Positions 14,977-23,677 of a DNA stretch of 45,176 bases are shown one piece after another; positions within the stretch are counted from its first letter, which is position 1, and the number at the start of each line of letters is the position of its first letter. The stretch is from CAYGEY01 sp964349065 (GTDB lineage: Bacteria; Patescibacteriota; Gracilibacteria; 1-14-2-50-48-13). Under the pieces are notes generated by a model. That model was not told the origin of the DNA. It saw nothing but the letters and a program-made list of their open reading frames with translations, and searched no databases. The translations under genes and the position numbers were made by a program. The stretch covers positions 1-45,176 of the forward strand of contig CAYGEY010000005.1 in assembly GCA_964349065.1 (NCBI GenBank), given 5' to 3'.

Positions 14977-17385
14977 ATGAACTTCCAAGACTTTGATGCA
15001 TACGAGAAAAAATGGACCAATTTTTGGGAAAAAGAACAGACATATAAAACACCTGAAATAACTTGGGGGATGAAGAAAAAATACATTCTGGATATGTTCC
15101 CCTATCCATCAGGAGTTGGTCTCCACGTCGGGCATCCTATGGGATATATTGCAACTGATATTTTAGCTAGATTTTATCGAATGAAAGGGTATGCAGTGCT
15201 CCATCCAATGGGTTGGGATGCATTTGGACTCCCTGCAGAAAACTACGCCATCAAAACCGGAATCCACCCCTCAATCACCACCCGTGAGAACGTAGAAAAC
15301 ATGAAAGCACAACTCATCAAAATGGGATTTTCGTATGATTGGGAGCGGGAAATCAACACCACAGATCCAAAATATTATAAATGGACGCAGTGGATTTTTA
15401 CTGAAATTTTTAAGAAAGGATTGGCGTATGAGGCCCTCATGCCCATCAACTGGTGTCCGAAAGATAAGACCGGACTTGCCAATGAAGAGGTCAATAGCGA
15501 CGGAACATGTGATCGATGCGGGACGAAAGTTGAGCAAAAACCTCTTCGGCAATGGGTACTCAAAATAACGGATTATGCAGAACGACTATTGGCTGATCTC
15601 GATGATTTAGACTGGCCTGAGAATATCAAAGAAATGCAGAGAAACTGGATTGGGAAAAGTATTGGGACGACGTTTTCTATGGCGGCTTTTTTTGAGGGAG
15701 AAACGCGGATTGATGGGACAATTGATGTATTTACTACGCGCATTGATACAGCATTTGGTATGAGTTTCGTAGCCATTGCCCCGGAGCATCCACTACTTGA
15801 AAAATTGGTTATCAAAGGTGTGACAAAGGAAGTTGAGGCTTACATAGATCATGCGAAAAAGAAAACCAGTTTAGAGAGATCAGAGCTCTCTAAGGAAAAA
15901 ACCGGGATTTTTACAGGATCATATGCGCAGAATCCATTCACCGACGAGCTGGTTCCGATCTATGTTTGTGACTATGTTCTCGGATTCTACGGTACAGGAG
16001 CGGTGATGGGTGTACCTTCTCATGATGAAAGAGATTTTGTTTTTGCTCAAACTTTTGGTCTGCCACTCAAAGAAGTAGTGACACCAAAAGACGGTGGATC
16101 CTATGACCCACTCATGCCGTTTACCGACGACGGAGTTTTAGCAGATAGCGGTAAATTTAGCGGAATGACATCAAATGAGGCTCGCTCTGCTATGACAGAA
16201 TGGATCGAGAGCAAAGGTCAGGGCGAAAAAACAATCAATTATAAACTCCGTGACTGGGTGTTTTCTCGTCAAAGATATTGGGGAGAACCTATTCCAATTG
16301 TGCATACGAAAAATGGGAATGTTGCTTTAGAACTATCTAATCTTCCCCTCACGTTGCCTGAGATGGAAAAATTCGAACCAAGCGGTACGGGAGAGAGTCC
16401 TCTTTCTACCATTGCAGAATGGGTGAATACTCCGGACGGGAAACGGGAAACAAATACAATGCCGCAGTGGGCAGGTTCTTCTTGGTATTATTTGAGATAC
16501 ATTGATCCAAACAATGATGAAATGTTGGCTGATCATGAGAAATTGAAAGCTTGGTTGCCGGTAGATATTTATGTTGGAGGCGTAGAGCATGCAGTGTTAC
16601 ACCTCCTTTATGCTAGATTTTGGCATAAAGTTTTGTATGATATCGGAGCAGTTCCGACAAAGGAGCCTTTTCAAATGCTAAAAAATCAAGGTCTCATTTT
16701 GGCTGAAGATAATAGCAAAATGAGTAAATCAAAGGGGAATGTGATTTCACCGGATGATATTATTGAAAAATATGGAGCAGATACGCTCCGAACATATGAG
16801 ATGTTTATGGGCCCATTTGAAGCCTCAAAACCTTGGTCAACAACTGCCATCAGTGGAGTTCATCGTTTTTTGATGAAGGTGTGGGGTTTGTTTGAAAAGG
16901 TTGATGATAAATCTGCGACTTCTGAGGAAAACCAAATCCTCCATCAAACTATTGAGAAAATTACGAATGATATAGAGAATTTCGGATTTAACACAAGTGT
17001 TTCAACAATGATGATTTGCGTAAATACACTAAGTGATATGAAACAAATTTCAAGGGAGACATATACAAAATTACTACAGCTGCTTGCGCCGTTTGCACCT
17101 TTTATCACAGAAGAACTATGGAATATGTGTGGTATGAAAGGAAGTATTCACCTATCTACATTTCCTGAGTTTAATGCGAGTTTGGCTCAGGTTACTTCCA
17201 TTGTTATTGCAGTACAGGTAAATGGAAAAGTCCGAGGAGAATTTACTGCTGAAAAAGGTATAACAAAAGAAGAAGCTTTGAAACTAGCGAAAAAGGTTGA
17301 AGGTGTCGCAAAACATTTGGAGGATAAGAAAATTGTTAAGGAAATTTATGTTCCGGGGAAGTTGGTGAGTTTGGTGGTGGAGTGA
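14977..17385 (+). CDS. leuS: Leucyl-tRNA synthetase
   Basis: 802 residues, a normal length for bacterial LeuRS, which charges tRNA-Leu in the cytoplasm. The HIGH-type motif is HVGH in PYPSGVGLHVGHPMGY (about 46-61). A CP1 editing domain occupies about 225-420, with the T-rich V-F-T-T-R-I-D-T-A-F-G motif and a later Y-G-T-G-A-V-M-G-V-P stretch. The KMSKSKGN motif is near 584-591, followed by an anticodon-binding domain and a C-terminal V-N-G-K-V-R domain. The start matches family N-termini. No Shine-Dalgarno site is seen. Confidence 0.97.
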   Translation: MNFQDFDAYEKKWTNFWEKEQTYKTPEITWGMKKKYILDMFPYPSGVGLHVGHPMGYIATDILARFYRMKGYAVLHPMGWDAFGLPAENYAIKTGIHPSITTRENVENMKAQLIKMGFSYDWEREINTTDPKYYKWTQWIFTEIFKKGLAYEALMPINWCPKDKTGLANEEVNSDGTCDRCGTKVEQKPLRQWVLKITDYAERLLADLDDLDWPENIKEMQRNWIGKSIGTTFSMAAFFEGETRIDGTIDVFTTRIDTAFGMSFVAIAPEHPLLEKLVIKGVTKEVEAYIDHAKKKTSLERSELSKEKTGIFTGSYAQNPFTDELVPIYVCDYVLGFYGTGAVMGVPSHDERDFVFAQTFGLPLKEVVTPKDGGSYDPLMPFTDDGVLADSGKFSGMTSNEARSAMTEWIESKGQGEKTINYKLRDWVFSRQRYWGEPIPIVHTKNGNVALELSNLPLTLPEMEKFEPSGTGESPLSTIAEWVNTPDGKRETNTMPQWAGSSWYYLRYIDPNNDEMLADHEKLKAWLPVDIYVGGVEHAVLHLLYARFWHKVLYDIGAVPTKEPFQMLKNQGLILAEDNSKMSKSKGNVISPDDIIEKYGADTLRTYEMFMGPFEASKPWSTTAISGVHRFLMKVWGLFEKVDDKSATSEENQILHQTIEKITNDIENFGFNTSVSTMMICVNTLSDMKQISRETYTKLLQLLAPFAPFITEELWNMCGMKGSIHLSTFPEFNASLAQVTSIVIAVQVNGKVRGEFTAEKGITKEEALKLAKKVEGVAKHLEDKKIVKEIYVPGKLVSLVVE

Positions 17386-17389
17386 TAAA

Positions 17390-17417
17390 AAAATACCGCA
17401 AATACATGCGGTATTTT
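17390..17417 (+). terminator. Terminator after leuS
   Basis: AAAATACCGCA (17390-17400) pairs perfectly with TGCGGTATTTT (17407-17417) around a 6-nt loop, 4 nt after the leuS stop. It is symmetrical, so it can also serve the convergent small gene at 17437-17598. Confidence 0.8.
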
Positions 17418-17436
17418 AAAATAATATATGAAAATA

Positions 17437-17598
17437 TTATGATACCTTCTTATTATTGTCCTTATCAATTGCATTATGTTTCATAAGGTAATTGATAGTG
17501 TCCTTAAATTGATTTATAACTCCTTCAGGGAGATTATTACCTGCACTTGGAGTTGACATTTGCTCAAGAGAACTGGCATTGATTGCATTTGTTGACAT
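17437..17598 (-). CDS. Small unknown protein (53 residues)
   Basis: An intact frame from ATG 17598 to TAA. The protein is polar (M-S-T-N-A-I-N-A-S-S start) with one amphipathic helix (about 24-41, L-P-E-G-V-I-N-Q-F-K) and a charged tail. It shares the bidirectional terminator with leuS and lies 67 bp downstream of the 139-residue gene on the same strand. No family was recognised. Confidence 0.5.
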   Translation of the reverse strand: MSTNAINASSLEQMSTPSAGNNLPEGVINQFKDTINYLMKHNAIDKDNNKKVS

Positions 17599-17665
17599 GT
17601 TGTTTTTGTTAATATTTATTTTGTTTTCAAATTATTTTACAGGAAGAACTTTACCTACGTCAAAT

Positions 17666-18085
17666 CTATTTTGACTTTTCAAACTTTTTCAGTGCTTCTG
17701 CATCACCATACGGTAAGAAATCTTTTTGATGCGGAGGTTCTTTAAAATTTGGAATATTTTTATGTTTAATAGCACACCAATATTTCTCAGTTTCACCGGC
17801 TATCTTGACTGCATACGCAAATAATCCATTCACATAACCACAATATGTACAGTTGATTTTGTCATACCAAGGAAGGTATGAGAGTTTGTGTCTGTCGATC
17901 TTAATATATTCAGATCGCTTCACATACGGTAATTTGTAAAGTACAAAACAAATACGGTGATAGATTTCAAGACAAACATCCAGAAATACAGCAGGGACAA
18001 TCATCGCATATATAAATGGTGCGGAGAGTGTATAGCGCAAAGCCATGTGCATCGGGTCTTTTACATATTCTTTTCTGTAGAGCAT
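17666..18085 (-). CDS. Conserved unknown protein with a CxxC...C motif
   Basis: 139 residues. A hydrophobic N-terminal half (about 17-55, two likely membrane or amphipathic helices) is followed by a soluble part with the distinctive block Y-L-P-W-Y-D-K-I-N-C-T-Y-C-G-Y-x-N-G and then E-K-Y-W-C-A-I-K-H-K. The CTYC pair and the later Cys with a nearby His could bind a metal or heme. I recall this block as a conserved hypothetical family in several bacterial groups, but no function is known to me. An extended -10 promoter lies just upstream. Confidence 0.75.
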   Translation of the reverse strand: MLYRKEYVKDPMHMALRYTLSAPFIYAMIVPAVFLDVCLEIYHRICFVLYKLPYVKRSEYIKIDRHKLSYLPWYDKINCTYCGYVNGLFAYAVKIAGETEKYWCAIKHKNIPNFKEPPHQKDFLPYGDAEALKKFEKSK

Positions 18086-18097
18086 AGGGAGATTTAA

Positions 18098-18106
18098 TTT
18101 ATATCA
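18098..18106 (-). promoter_or_regulatory. Extended -10 promoter, nearly leaderless
   Basis: The minus strand reads TGATATAAA. The start of transcription would be only about 5-10 nt before the ATG at 18085, which implies a leaderless or very short-leader mRNA. Confidence 0.45.
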
Positions 18107-18190
18107 GAAGAGTATATCATGTTTTACTTTACAATTGCAAAAGTTGTGGTTTAAATATCTATGTTTATATTTTGAATCATTTTTCATTTG

Positions 18191-18385
18191 ATGAATACAA
18201 TACCAGGGTTTAATAAATCCGGTGAAGAAACAGTTATTAAAGATAGGGTCATAAATGAGATGCTTTCTTCAGTTGATACAGCCACCTCAAATTTACAAAA
18301 AATTGTTGATAAACTAAAAAGCTTCGCAAACGATACAACTCAAATGCCTAGGGGTGAGGATAAGCATTTACGTGGTAAGTTTTAA
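18191..18385 (+). CDS. Small unknown protein (64 residues)
   Basis: ATG at 18191 is preferred to the TTG immediately before it. The protein has a helical middle (S-S-V-D-T-A-T-S-N-L-Q-K-I-V-D-K-L) and a basic tail. It overlaps the 3' end of rmlB on the other strand by 18 bp. Composition is compatible with a real small protein, but the evidence is only the open frame and its place in a gene-free gap. Confidence 0.4.
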   Translation: MNTIPGFNKSGEETVIKDRVINEMLSSVDTATSNLQKIVDKLKSFANDTTQMPRGEDKHLRGKF

Positions 18386-19396
18386 ATACTTCTCCGCAAC
18401 CTCCTCAGCACGATGTTGGATAGGTGCTGTCCAATTATCATGAGTTTTGTACCAAGCAATTGTTTGCCTAATTCCCTCTTCAAATGTCACCGATGGTTTC
18501 CACCCAAGTTTCTTCGTCGTCTCTGAATAATCAATCGCATAGCGTAAATCATGACCGGGCCGGTCAGTTGTGTGTTTCACTAATGTATCATATTGATCTT
18601 CCATGTTCAGTTCTCGAAGAATAGTCTCTGCAACTTGCTTCGTGTTTTTTTCCTCTCCACCGCCAACAATATATGTTTCTCCAGGTTTGCCTTTCTCGAG
18701 TATGAGATCAATTGCATGGCAGTGATCTGTCACGAAGACATAATCCCTCACTGCGGTCCCGGGACCGTACACCGGAACCAGTTTTCCTTGCATAAACCTC
18801 GTGATAAAAAGTGGAATCACTTTTTCCGGAAATTGATATGGACCATAATTATTGGTACAATTTGAAATGGTAACAGGCAGACCATACGTCTCATGATATG
18901 CACGAACAATATGATCAGAGGCTGCTTTTGAGGCTGCATAAGGTGATCTGGGAGAATACGGAGTTTCCGTCGTAAATTTTTCATTCGGGTCAAGAGACAG
19001 AGATCCGAATACTTCATCGGTGGAAATATGATGAAATCGGATTTTTCCAGCTTTGAGAGCAGCTTCAAGAAGAGTAAACGTCCCAAGAACATTTGTCTGC
19101 AAAAATACTTCCGGATGTGTGACGCTTCGATCGACGTGCGACTCCGCGGCGAAATGAACTATTGCAGATTTGTTTTGGACACATTGATCAACAATATTTT
19201 TGTCACAAATATCTCCTTGAACAAAAGTGTATCTATTACCATATTTTGATTTGTGCATTTCAATTGTTTTTTCGTTTGCGGCGTACGTGAGTTTATCGAG
19301 GACAGTCACTTGGGAGTCTGGATGATTGTCTAAATAAAACTCTACAAAGTTTGCTCCGATGAAGCCGGCTCCGCCGGTGATGAGGATGTGGGGCAT
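18368..19396 (-). CDS. rmlB: dTDP-glucose 4,6-dehydratase
   Basis: 342 residues, normal for RmlB, the second step of dTDP-L-rhamnose synthesis. It is an extended short-chain dehydrogenase. The NAD-binding GGAGFIGANF motif is at the N-terminus (about 8-17), STDEVFG (about 124-130) is diagnostic for RmlB, and the catalytic YAASKAASDH follows (about 153-162). It is last in a tight run rmlD-rmlC-rmlB with gaps of 2 and 5 bp. Confidence 0.96.
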   Translation of the reverse strand: MPHILITGGAGFIGANFVEFYLDNHPDSQVTVLDKLTYAANEKTIEMHKSKYGNRYTFVQGDICDKNIVDQCVQNKSAIVHFAAESHVDRSVTHPEVFLQTNVLGTFTLLEAALKAGKIRFHHISTDEVFGSLSLDPNEKFTTETPYSPRSPYAASKAASDHIVRAYHETYGLPVTISNCTNNYGPYQFPEKVIPLFITRFMQGKLVPVYGPGTAVRDYVFVTDHCHAIDLILEKGKPGETYIVGGGEEKNTKQVAETILRELNMEDQYDTLVKHTTDRPGHDLRYAIDYSETTKKLGWKPSVTFEEGIRQTIAWYKTHDNWTAPIQHRAEEVAEKYLKLTT

Positions 19397-19401
19397 AAGT
19401 A

Positions 19402-19962
19402 TTATTGATTGTAAATAAAAGGAGTAACCAGATCAGCAAGTAAAGGATAATTTGCATCACGTTCATTCACTTGAGGGGATGATGTTTGCCATGGAATTTG
19501 AAGTATTGGGTCATTGTATCTCAGTCCACCTTCCGACTCCTTGTTATACTCACCTCCAAAAATCATATATTGGAAAAGTCCTTCTTCCAGAATCTCCAAT
19601 CCATGAGCAAATCCAATTGGGATCCACAGCATGTGTTTGTTTTCTGCGGAGAGCTCATATGCTACTGATTTGCCATACCAAGGTGAACCACTTCGGATAT
19701 CAACAGCAACATCAAGTACTTTCCCCTGAAGAACACGTACCAGCTTCCCTTGTGCAAATGGTGATTTTTGGAAATGGAGTCCTCGGATAATCCCATGCTT
19801 TGCGTAGGACATACTCTCTTGCACAACCGGTCCTTTTATGGACATCTTTTCGAATTCGGATTGTTTGTACCATTCCATAAAAAATCCGCGTTCATCGCCG
19901 TAGGAGTCTGGAATGATGTGGAGGACGTCGGGGATTGCTGTTGGAGTTACGTGAAATGCCAT
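19402..19962 (-). CDS. rmlC: dTDP-4-dehydrorhamnose 3,5-epimerase
   Basis: 186 residues, a cupin of the RmlC family and the third step of dTDP-L-rhamnose synthesis. GDERGFFMEWY (about 21-31), the catalytic His block R-G-L-H-F-Q (about 60-65) and K-L-V-R-V-L-Q-G-K-V-L-D-V-A-V-D-I-R are family hallmarks, with the Tyr near 133 in Q-Y-M-I-F. It lies between rmlD and rmlB. Confidence 0.95.
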   Translation of the reverse strand: MAFHVTPTAIPDVLHIIPDSYGDERGFFMEWYKQSEFEKMSIKGPVVQESMSYAKHGIIRGLHFQKSPFAQGKLVRVLQGKVLDVAVDIRSGSPWYGKSVAYELSAENKHMLWIPIGFAHGLEILEEGLFQYMIFGGEYNKESEGGLRYNDPILQIPWQTSSPQVNERDANYPLLADLVTPFIYNQ

Positions 19963-19964
19963 GG

Positions 19965-20810
19965 CTAATGTGTTGAATTATAAAATAGTTGGAGGAGATC
20001 TTTCCAGTCAGGAAAAGATTGTTCTAATGACAGTTCGAGTTTATGTGAATCCATTACAGTAAAAGACGGCCTTGTTGCCGGGAGATTCCAAGACGAAAGA
20101 AGTACACTTTTGAGAGATTTTTTTAATTTCCATATTTCACAAATAGCCTGTGCCCATTCCAAACGAGACGCCTGTTTATTCGGAACAGCGTGGAATAAAC
20201 CGGTGAGATCTTTTTCTGCACATTGCATTATTATTTTTGCTAACCATACTGCTGAAGTAGGTACTGAGTATTCATCAGATGTTCCAGAGAGTTCATCCCT
20301 TGTTTCTGCGAATTTGAGGAATTTGTGAATGAAGTTTTGTTCACCATTTCCGTACACCCAGCTCGTGCGGAGGACGAGACCTTTATCATACCCTAAAACA
20401 ATTTTTTCTCCTGCGAGTTTTGATTGTCCGTAGATTTGAAGAGGATTGGGAGTATCTGACTCAAGGTATGGTGCAGTTTTTGTACCATCGAAAACGTAGT
20501 CGGTGCTGATATGGATGAGGTATGCATTGATTTTTTTTGCTTCATTTATGATATATTCAAGGGCCTTTTCATTTACTGCAAAGGCTGTTTGTTTTCCCTC
20601 AGGTGCTTCTGCACCATCAACATTATTGTATGCTGTTGCGTTTATAATGTGAGTTGGATTGGAATTTTGGATAATAGTTTGGATTTGTTCTCGTGAAGTC
20701 AAATCACATTCCTCCCTACCTACTGCAGTGTGAGGGATATTTTGAGATTCTAAGAGTTGGTTGATCTCTTTGCCGAGTTGGCCGTTTTTTCCGAGGAGGA
20801 GGGTGTGCAT
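19965..20810 (-). CDS. rmlD: dTDP-4-dehydrorhamnose reductase
   Basis: 281 residues, the last step of dTDP-L-rhamnose synthesis. The short-chain dehydrogenase fold shows GKNGQLGKEI (7-16, NADPH binding), HISTDYVFDG (about 99-108), Y-G-Q-S-K-L-A-G-E (about 128-136, catalytic Tyr/Lys) and R-T-S-W-V-Y-G. It is first of the rmlD-rmlC-rmlB trio and follows the glycosyltransferase gene by 27 bp. Confidence 0.95.
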   Translation of the reverse strand: MHTLLLGKNGQLGKEINQLLESQNIPHTAVGREECDLTSREQIQTIIQNSNPTHIINATAYNNVDGAEAPEGKQTAFAVNEKALEYIINEAKKINAYLIHISTDYVFDGTKTAPYLESDTPNPLQIYGQSKLAGEKIVLGYDKGLVLRTSWVYGNGEQNFIHKFLKFAETRDELSGTSDEYSVPTSAVWLAKIIMQCAEKDLTGLFHAVPNKQASRLEWAQAICEIWKLKKSLKSVLLSSWNLPATRPSFTVMDSHKLELSLEQSFPDWKDLLQLFYNSTH

Positions 20811-20837
20811 GGTAAAATCAATTTATAAATAAACTTT

Positions 20838-22568
20838 TCATTTATTCTCAATTATGTTTTGTAATTTTTCAAAAGAAAGATCCCAACCCCAATTTTTTGC
20901 TGTAGTTAATCCCTCAACTTGCATTTTTTCTCTTAACTGCACATCAACAATTAGGTTTAATACTGCATTTCTCGCTTCTTCAATATTCTCTACAATAATT
21001 GCATTCTTTCCATGAACTGCATATTCCTCTAGTCCTGTTACATTTTTTACAACAGGGACTAGACCGCATGCCATTGCCTCTAAAGGTGGATAACAAAAAC
21101 TTTCTACACGACTCATCTTAAGGAATATATCACAACTCGAATAAATATTCTTCATTTCATTCATAGGCACTTTTTCAAAAAACTGGTCATATCTCCATCC
21201 AAATTTAGGTTTTCCAGAACTACTAACAATCCAAATTTCACAATCTAGGTTCTTTAATACTTCGTATGAATCATCCATACCCTTAAACGGAATATCAATT
21301 GGCCCCTCCATCAATACCCGAATTTTCTTCCCTTTAGGAATGAGAGGGGTTGATTCGTGGAACAATTCTACATCCAAACCATTCGGTATATACTTTGAAT
21401 CATGATGAAATTCATTTTTTAGCCAATCCTGGATCCATTTTGCCATTGTCACATACTCACAATTAGTCAAATACGTTTCATGAACGAGGGATTGCGTTTG
21501 TCTATCCTCATAAAAACGTCTTTCATCAGACTGTACAAAATATATTTTTCTTTTAGCATCAATCTCCTTTAATATATCGACAGTTGTCCAGCCAGTTGCT
21601 ACTAAAATATCTATGTTATTCAAATAATAATCATATTTATCATTGAGTGGGATGATAGGCACTTTATTGTTCGGAAACCAATCAAGATTTACCGAACCAT
21701 TTTGAGAAAGCAAAAACACATCATACCCATCTTTTAAAAGACGATTTGTATGATTTAAAACTACTGCAATACCACCAGATATTCCACTTCCTGGTATAAT
21801 GTAACATATTTTCTTAGGTAAGACTGAATTTAATCTATATTGTTTCAATAATTCTTTTTCCCAATGTTTATCATTTTCCTTAAATACTAGTTCGTTATTC
21901 CCTTTATGAAGCCTTAAGATTGTCAATACTTTAGGTATAGCCTTCAATTGATACCCAAAGTGGACAAGTCTCAACCAAAGCTCATGATCTTCTCGGTAAT
22001 TCATTTTTGTTTTTAACCCACCAACGTTCAATAACACATCTTTCTTGACCATTACAGTGCTTTGACAGGGGACACATACTTTAAGCAACATTTCCTCATC
22101 ACAATCCGGGCTGTAGATTATTTGTCCATTTTCCAAGCCCTCAATTTTTCTTGTACCTTCTAATTGAGCCTTCCAGCCTCCATAAACCATATCTACATTT
22201 GTTTCAAGCAAACAATTTAATGAATCCTGTAACCTTGAAGGCATTGCAATATCATCACTATCTAAAAATGCGACAAATTCTCCTCGTGATTCTTTAATAC
22301 CTTTATTTCTACCACGTACAGCATTTCCCGTTTGATTATAAAAATGAAATATTTTAATCTTTGCATTATTTCGATAACTTTCTACAACTTCCATAGTCTC
22401 TTGTGGCGAGCCATCTGTTATCAACAACAACTCAAAGTTTTGGTATGTTTGGTGTAAGATTGACTCTATAGCTTCAATTAATTCCTGAGTTCTATCATAA
22501 ATAGGAATAATAACAGATATCATGTGCTTTTTTAGACTTTGTATTTTCTTTTTATTCAATCGCTTCAT
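20838..22568 (-). CDS. Two-domain glycosyltransferase (GT2 + GT4)
   Basis: 576 residues. The N-terminal half is a GT-A/GT2 enzyme (VIIPIYDRTQE at about 18-28, D-G-S-P, and the metal site DSDD near 102-105). The C-terminal half, from about residue 255 (K-K-I-C-Y-I-I-P-G-S-G-I-S-G-G), is a GT-B/GT4 enzyme ending with the E-S-F-C-Y-P-P-L-E-A-M-A-C-G donor-binding motif. Two transferases in one chain suggest two successive sugar additions to the surface glycan. The start may instead be the ATG at 22523, which opens directly into the GT2 fold; the longer start overlaps the methyltransferase and lies 1 bp from the N gap. Confidence 0.88.
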   Translation of the reverse strand: MKRLNKKKIQSLKKHMISVIIPIYDRTQELIEAIESILHQTYQNFELLLITDGSPQETMEVVESYRNNAKIKIFHFYNQTGNAVRGRNKGIKESRGEFVAFLDSDDIAMPSRLQDSLNCLLETNVDMVYGGWKAQLEGTRKIEGLENGQIIYSPDCDEEMLLKVCVPCQSTVMVKKDVLLNVGGLKTKMNYREDHELWLRLVHFGYQLKAIPKVLTILRLHKGNNELVFKENDKHWEKELLKQYRLNSVLPKKICYIIPGSGISGGIAVVLNHTNRLLKDGYDVFLLSQNGSVNLDWFPNNKVPIIPLNDKYDYYLNNIDILVATGWTTVDILKEIDAKRKIYFVQSDERRFYEDRQTQSLVHETYLTNCEYVTMAKWIQDWLKNEFHHDSKYIPNGLDVELFHESTPLIPKGKKIRVLMEGPIDIPFKGMDDSYEVLKNLDCEIWIVSSSGKPKFGWRYDQFFEKVPMNEMKNIYSSCDIFLKMSRVESFCYPPLEAMACGLVPVVKNVTGLEEYAVHGKNAIIVENIEEARNAVLNLIVDVQLREKMQVEGLTTAKNWGWDLSFEKLQNIIENK

Positions 22569-23673
22569 ANNNNNNNNNNTCTCTATGCCTTAACCATCGA
22601 TTACCAATGGCAATTCTATATCTTAAGGGTAAAATTTGTTTTAGTGCGTGGTATAAAAAAATGAAAATTGTACCAAATATTCTTACTGGCAATGATAATT
22701 TCCATGACCATGAATTATAAATTTTTTCAATTATTTTACTCATGTCATGACTCTCAATATTCAGTCGTTGATTTATGTCATGCATTTCTTTATTCTCTTT
22801 CACATTTTTCTCAAATGTATCACGAAGTCTTTGTGTTTCATAAATATTATTATTTCTTTCATGAAACAATATCGTATTTATTTCAACCAATTGTCTTTTT
22901 AAATTCTGAGTTTCCTCATCTTTCTCATGTAAAAATGTATCATTAACATCTACCAATACCGATGAGGTTCTTTGGTGGTTAACCGCTATATTACTACAAA
23001 TTGCCACTATATAGAGCTCTTCAATCTCTTTATCGGTTTTTACATAACCCTGATCAGTTAAGTCAACTGTGTACGATCTCGCTAATGTTTCCTCCGTACT
23101 TTTAGATATTGGCCAAATATATGATGTGCCAATAACTTTTTGGCCTAAAAACTCAATGTTCTTAAATGATGCATGAAGGAATGAATAGAACTCATCTCTT
23201 AAAAACTCCTTAATATGATATTCATTATGATTGCCAGGTACATCTGAGTAAAGGTGTTTATTAGGGGTCGACACTATAAAAATACCATCCGGTTTCAGCA
23301 ATCTACATACTTCTTTCATGAATCTCTGTTGAGCTACCTCGTCAATATGCTCAATAGTTTCAAATGAAACTATTACATCAAACAACTCACTATCCTGCAA
23401 TGGTATATCTGTCACGCTTCCTACAAGATATTTTAAATTATCTCTTTTAAAGGTTTGTTTCGCATGCTGAATAGCCACATCAGAAATATCAACCCCAACT
23501 ACTGATTTTGCAATTGAACTCATGTAATATGCCCCATATCCCTCACCTGATGCTATATCAAGTACACTTTTCCCTTTTATAAAATCACCGGCATAAAAGT
23601 ATCTATGCCAATGTTCATATGCTATCTGAGCAGAATTCATAGTGGAAATAAATCTTTCTCCAGTAAATTCCAT
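22552..23673 (-). CDS. SAM-dependent methyltransferase with C-terminal coiled coil (interrupted by assembly gap)
   Basis: About 373 residues as assembled. Residues about 30-180 are a class I methyltransferase (KSVLDIASGEGYGAYY, and V-S-F-E-T-I-E-H-I-D), followed by a coiled-coil-like region (about 245-315). Then comes an S-W-S-W-K-L-S-L-P-V-R-I-F-G segment of the kind seen at the ends of rhamnan-type glycosyltransferases, and a hydrophobic end. The last residues cross the 10-N gap and are unreliable. Next to Wzt/Wzm, a methyltransferase with a coiled coil recalls WbdD-like chain-terminating enzymes, but no kinase domain is present. The role as a glycan cap is inference. Confidence 0.82.
   Translation of the reverse strand: MEFTGERFISTMNSAQIAYEHWHRYFYAGDFIKGKSVLDIASGEGYGAYYMSSIAKSVVGVDISDVAIQHAKQTFKRDNLKYLVGSVTDIPLQDSELFDVIVSFETIEHIDEVAQQRFMKEVCRLLKPDGIFIVSTPNKHLYSDVPGNHNEYHIKEFLRDEFYSFLHASFKNIEFLGQKVIGTSYIWPISKSTEETLARSYTVDLTDQGYVKTDKEIEELYIVAICSNIAVNHQRTSSVLVDVNDTFLHEKDEETQNLKRQLVEINTILFHERNNNIYETQRLRDTFEKNVKENKEMHDINQRLNIESHDMSKIIEKIYNSWSWKLSLPVRIFGTIFIFLYHALKQILPLRYRIAIGNRWLRHRXXXXYEAIE
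22570..22579. other. Assembly gap (10 N)
   Basis: Ten undetermined bases between the methyltransferase 3' end and the glycosyltransferase start. The true length is unknown; the two genes may be further apart, and the methyltransferase end may differ. Confidence 0.98.
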
Positions 23674-23677
23674 AAAA

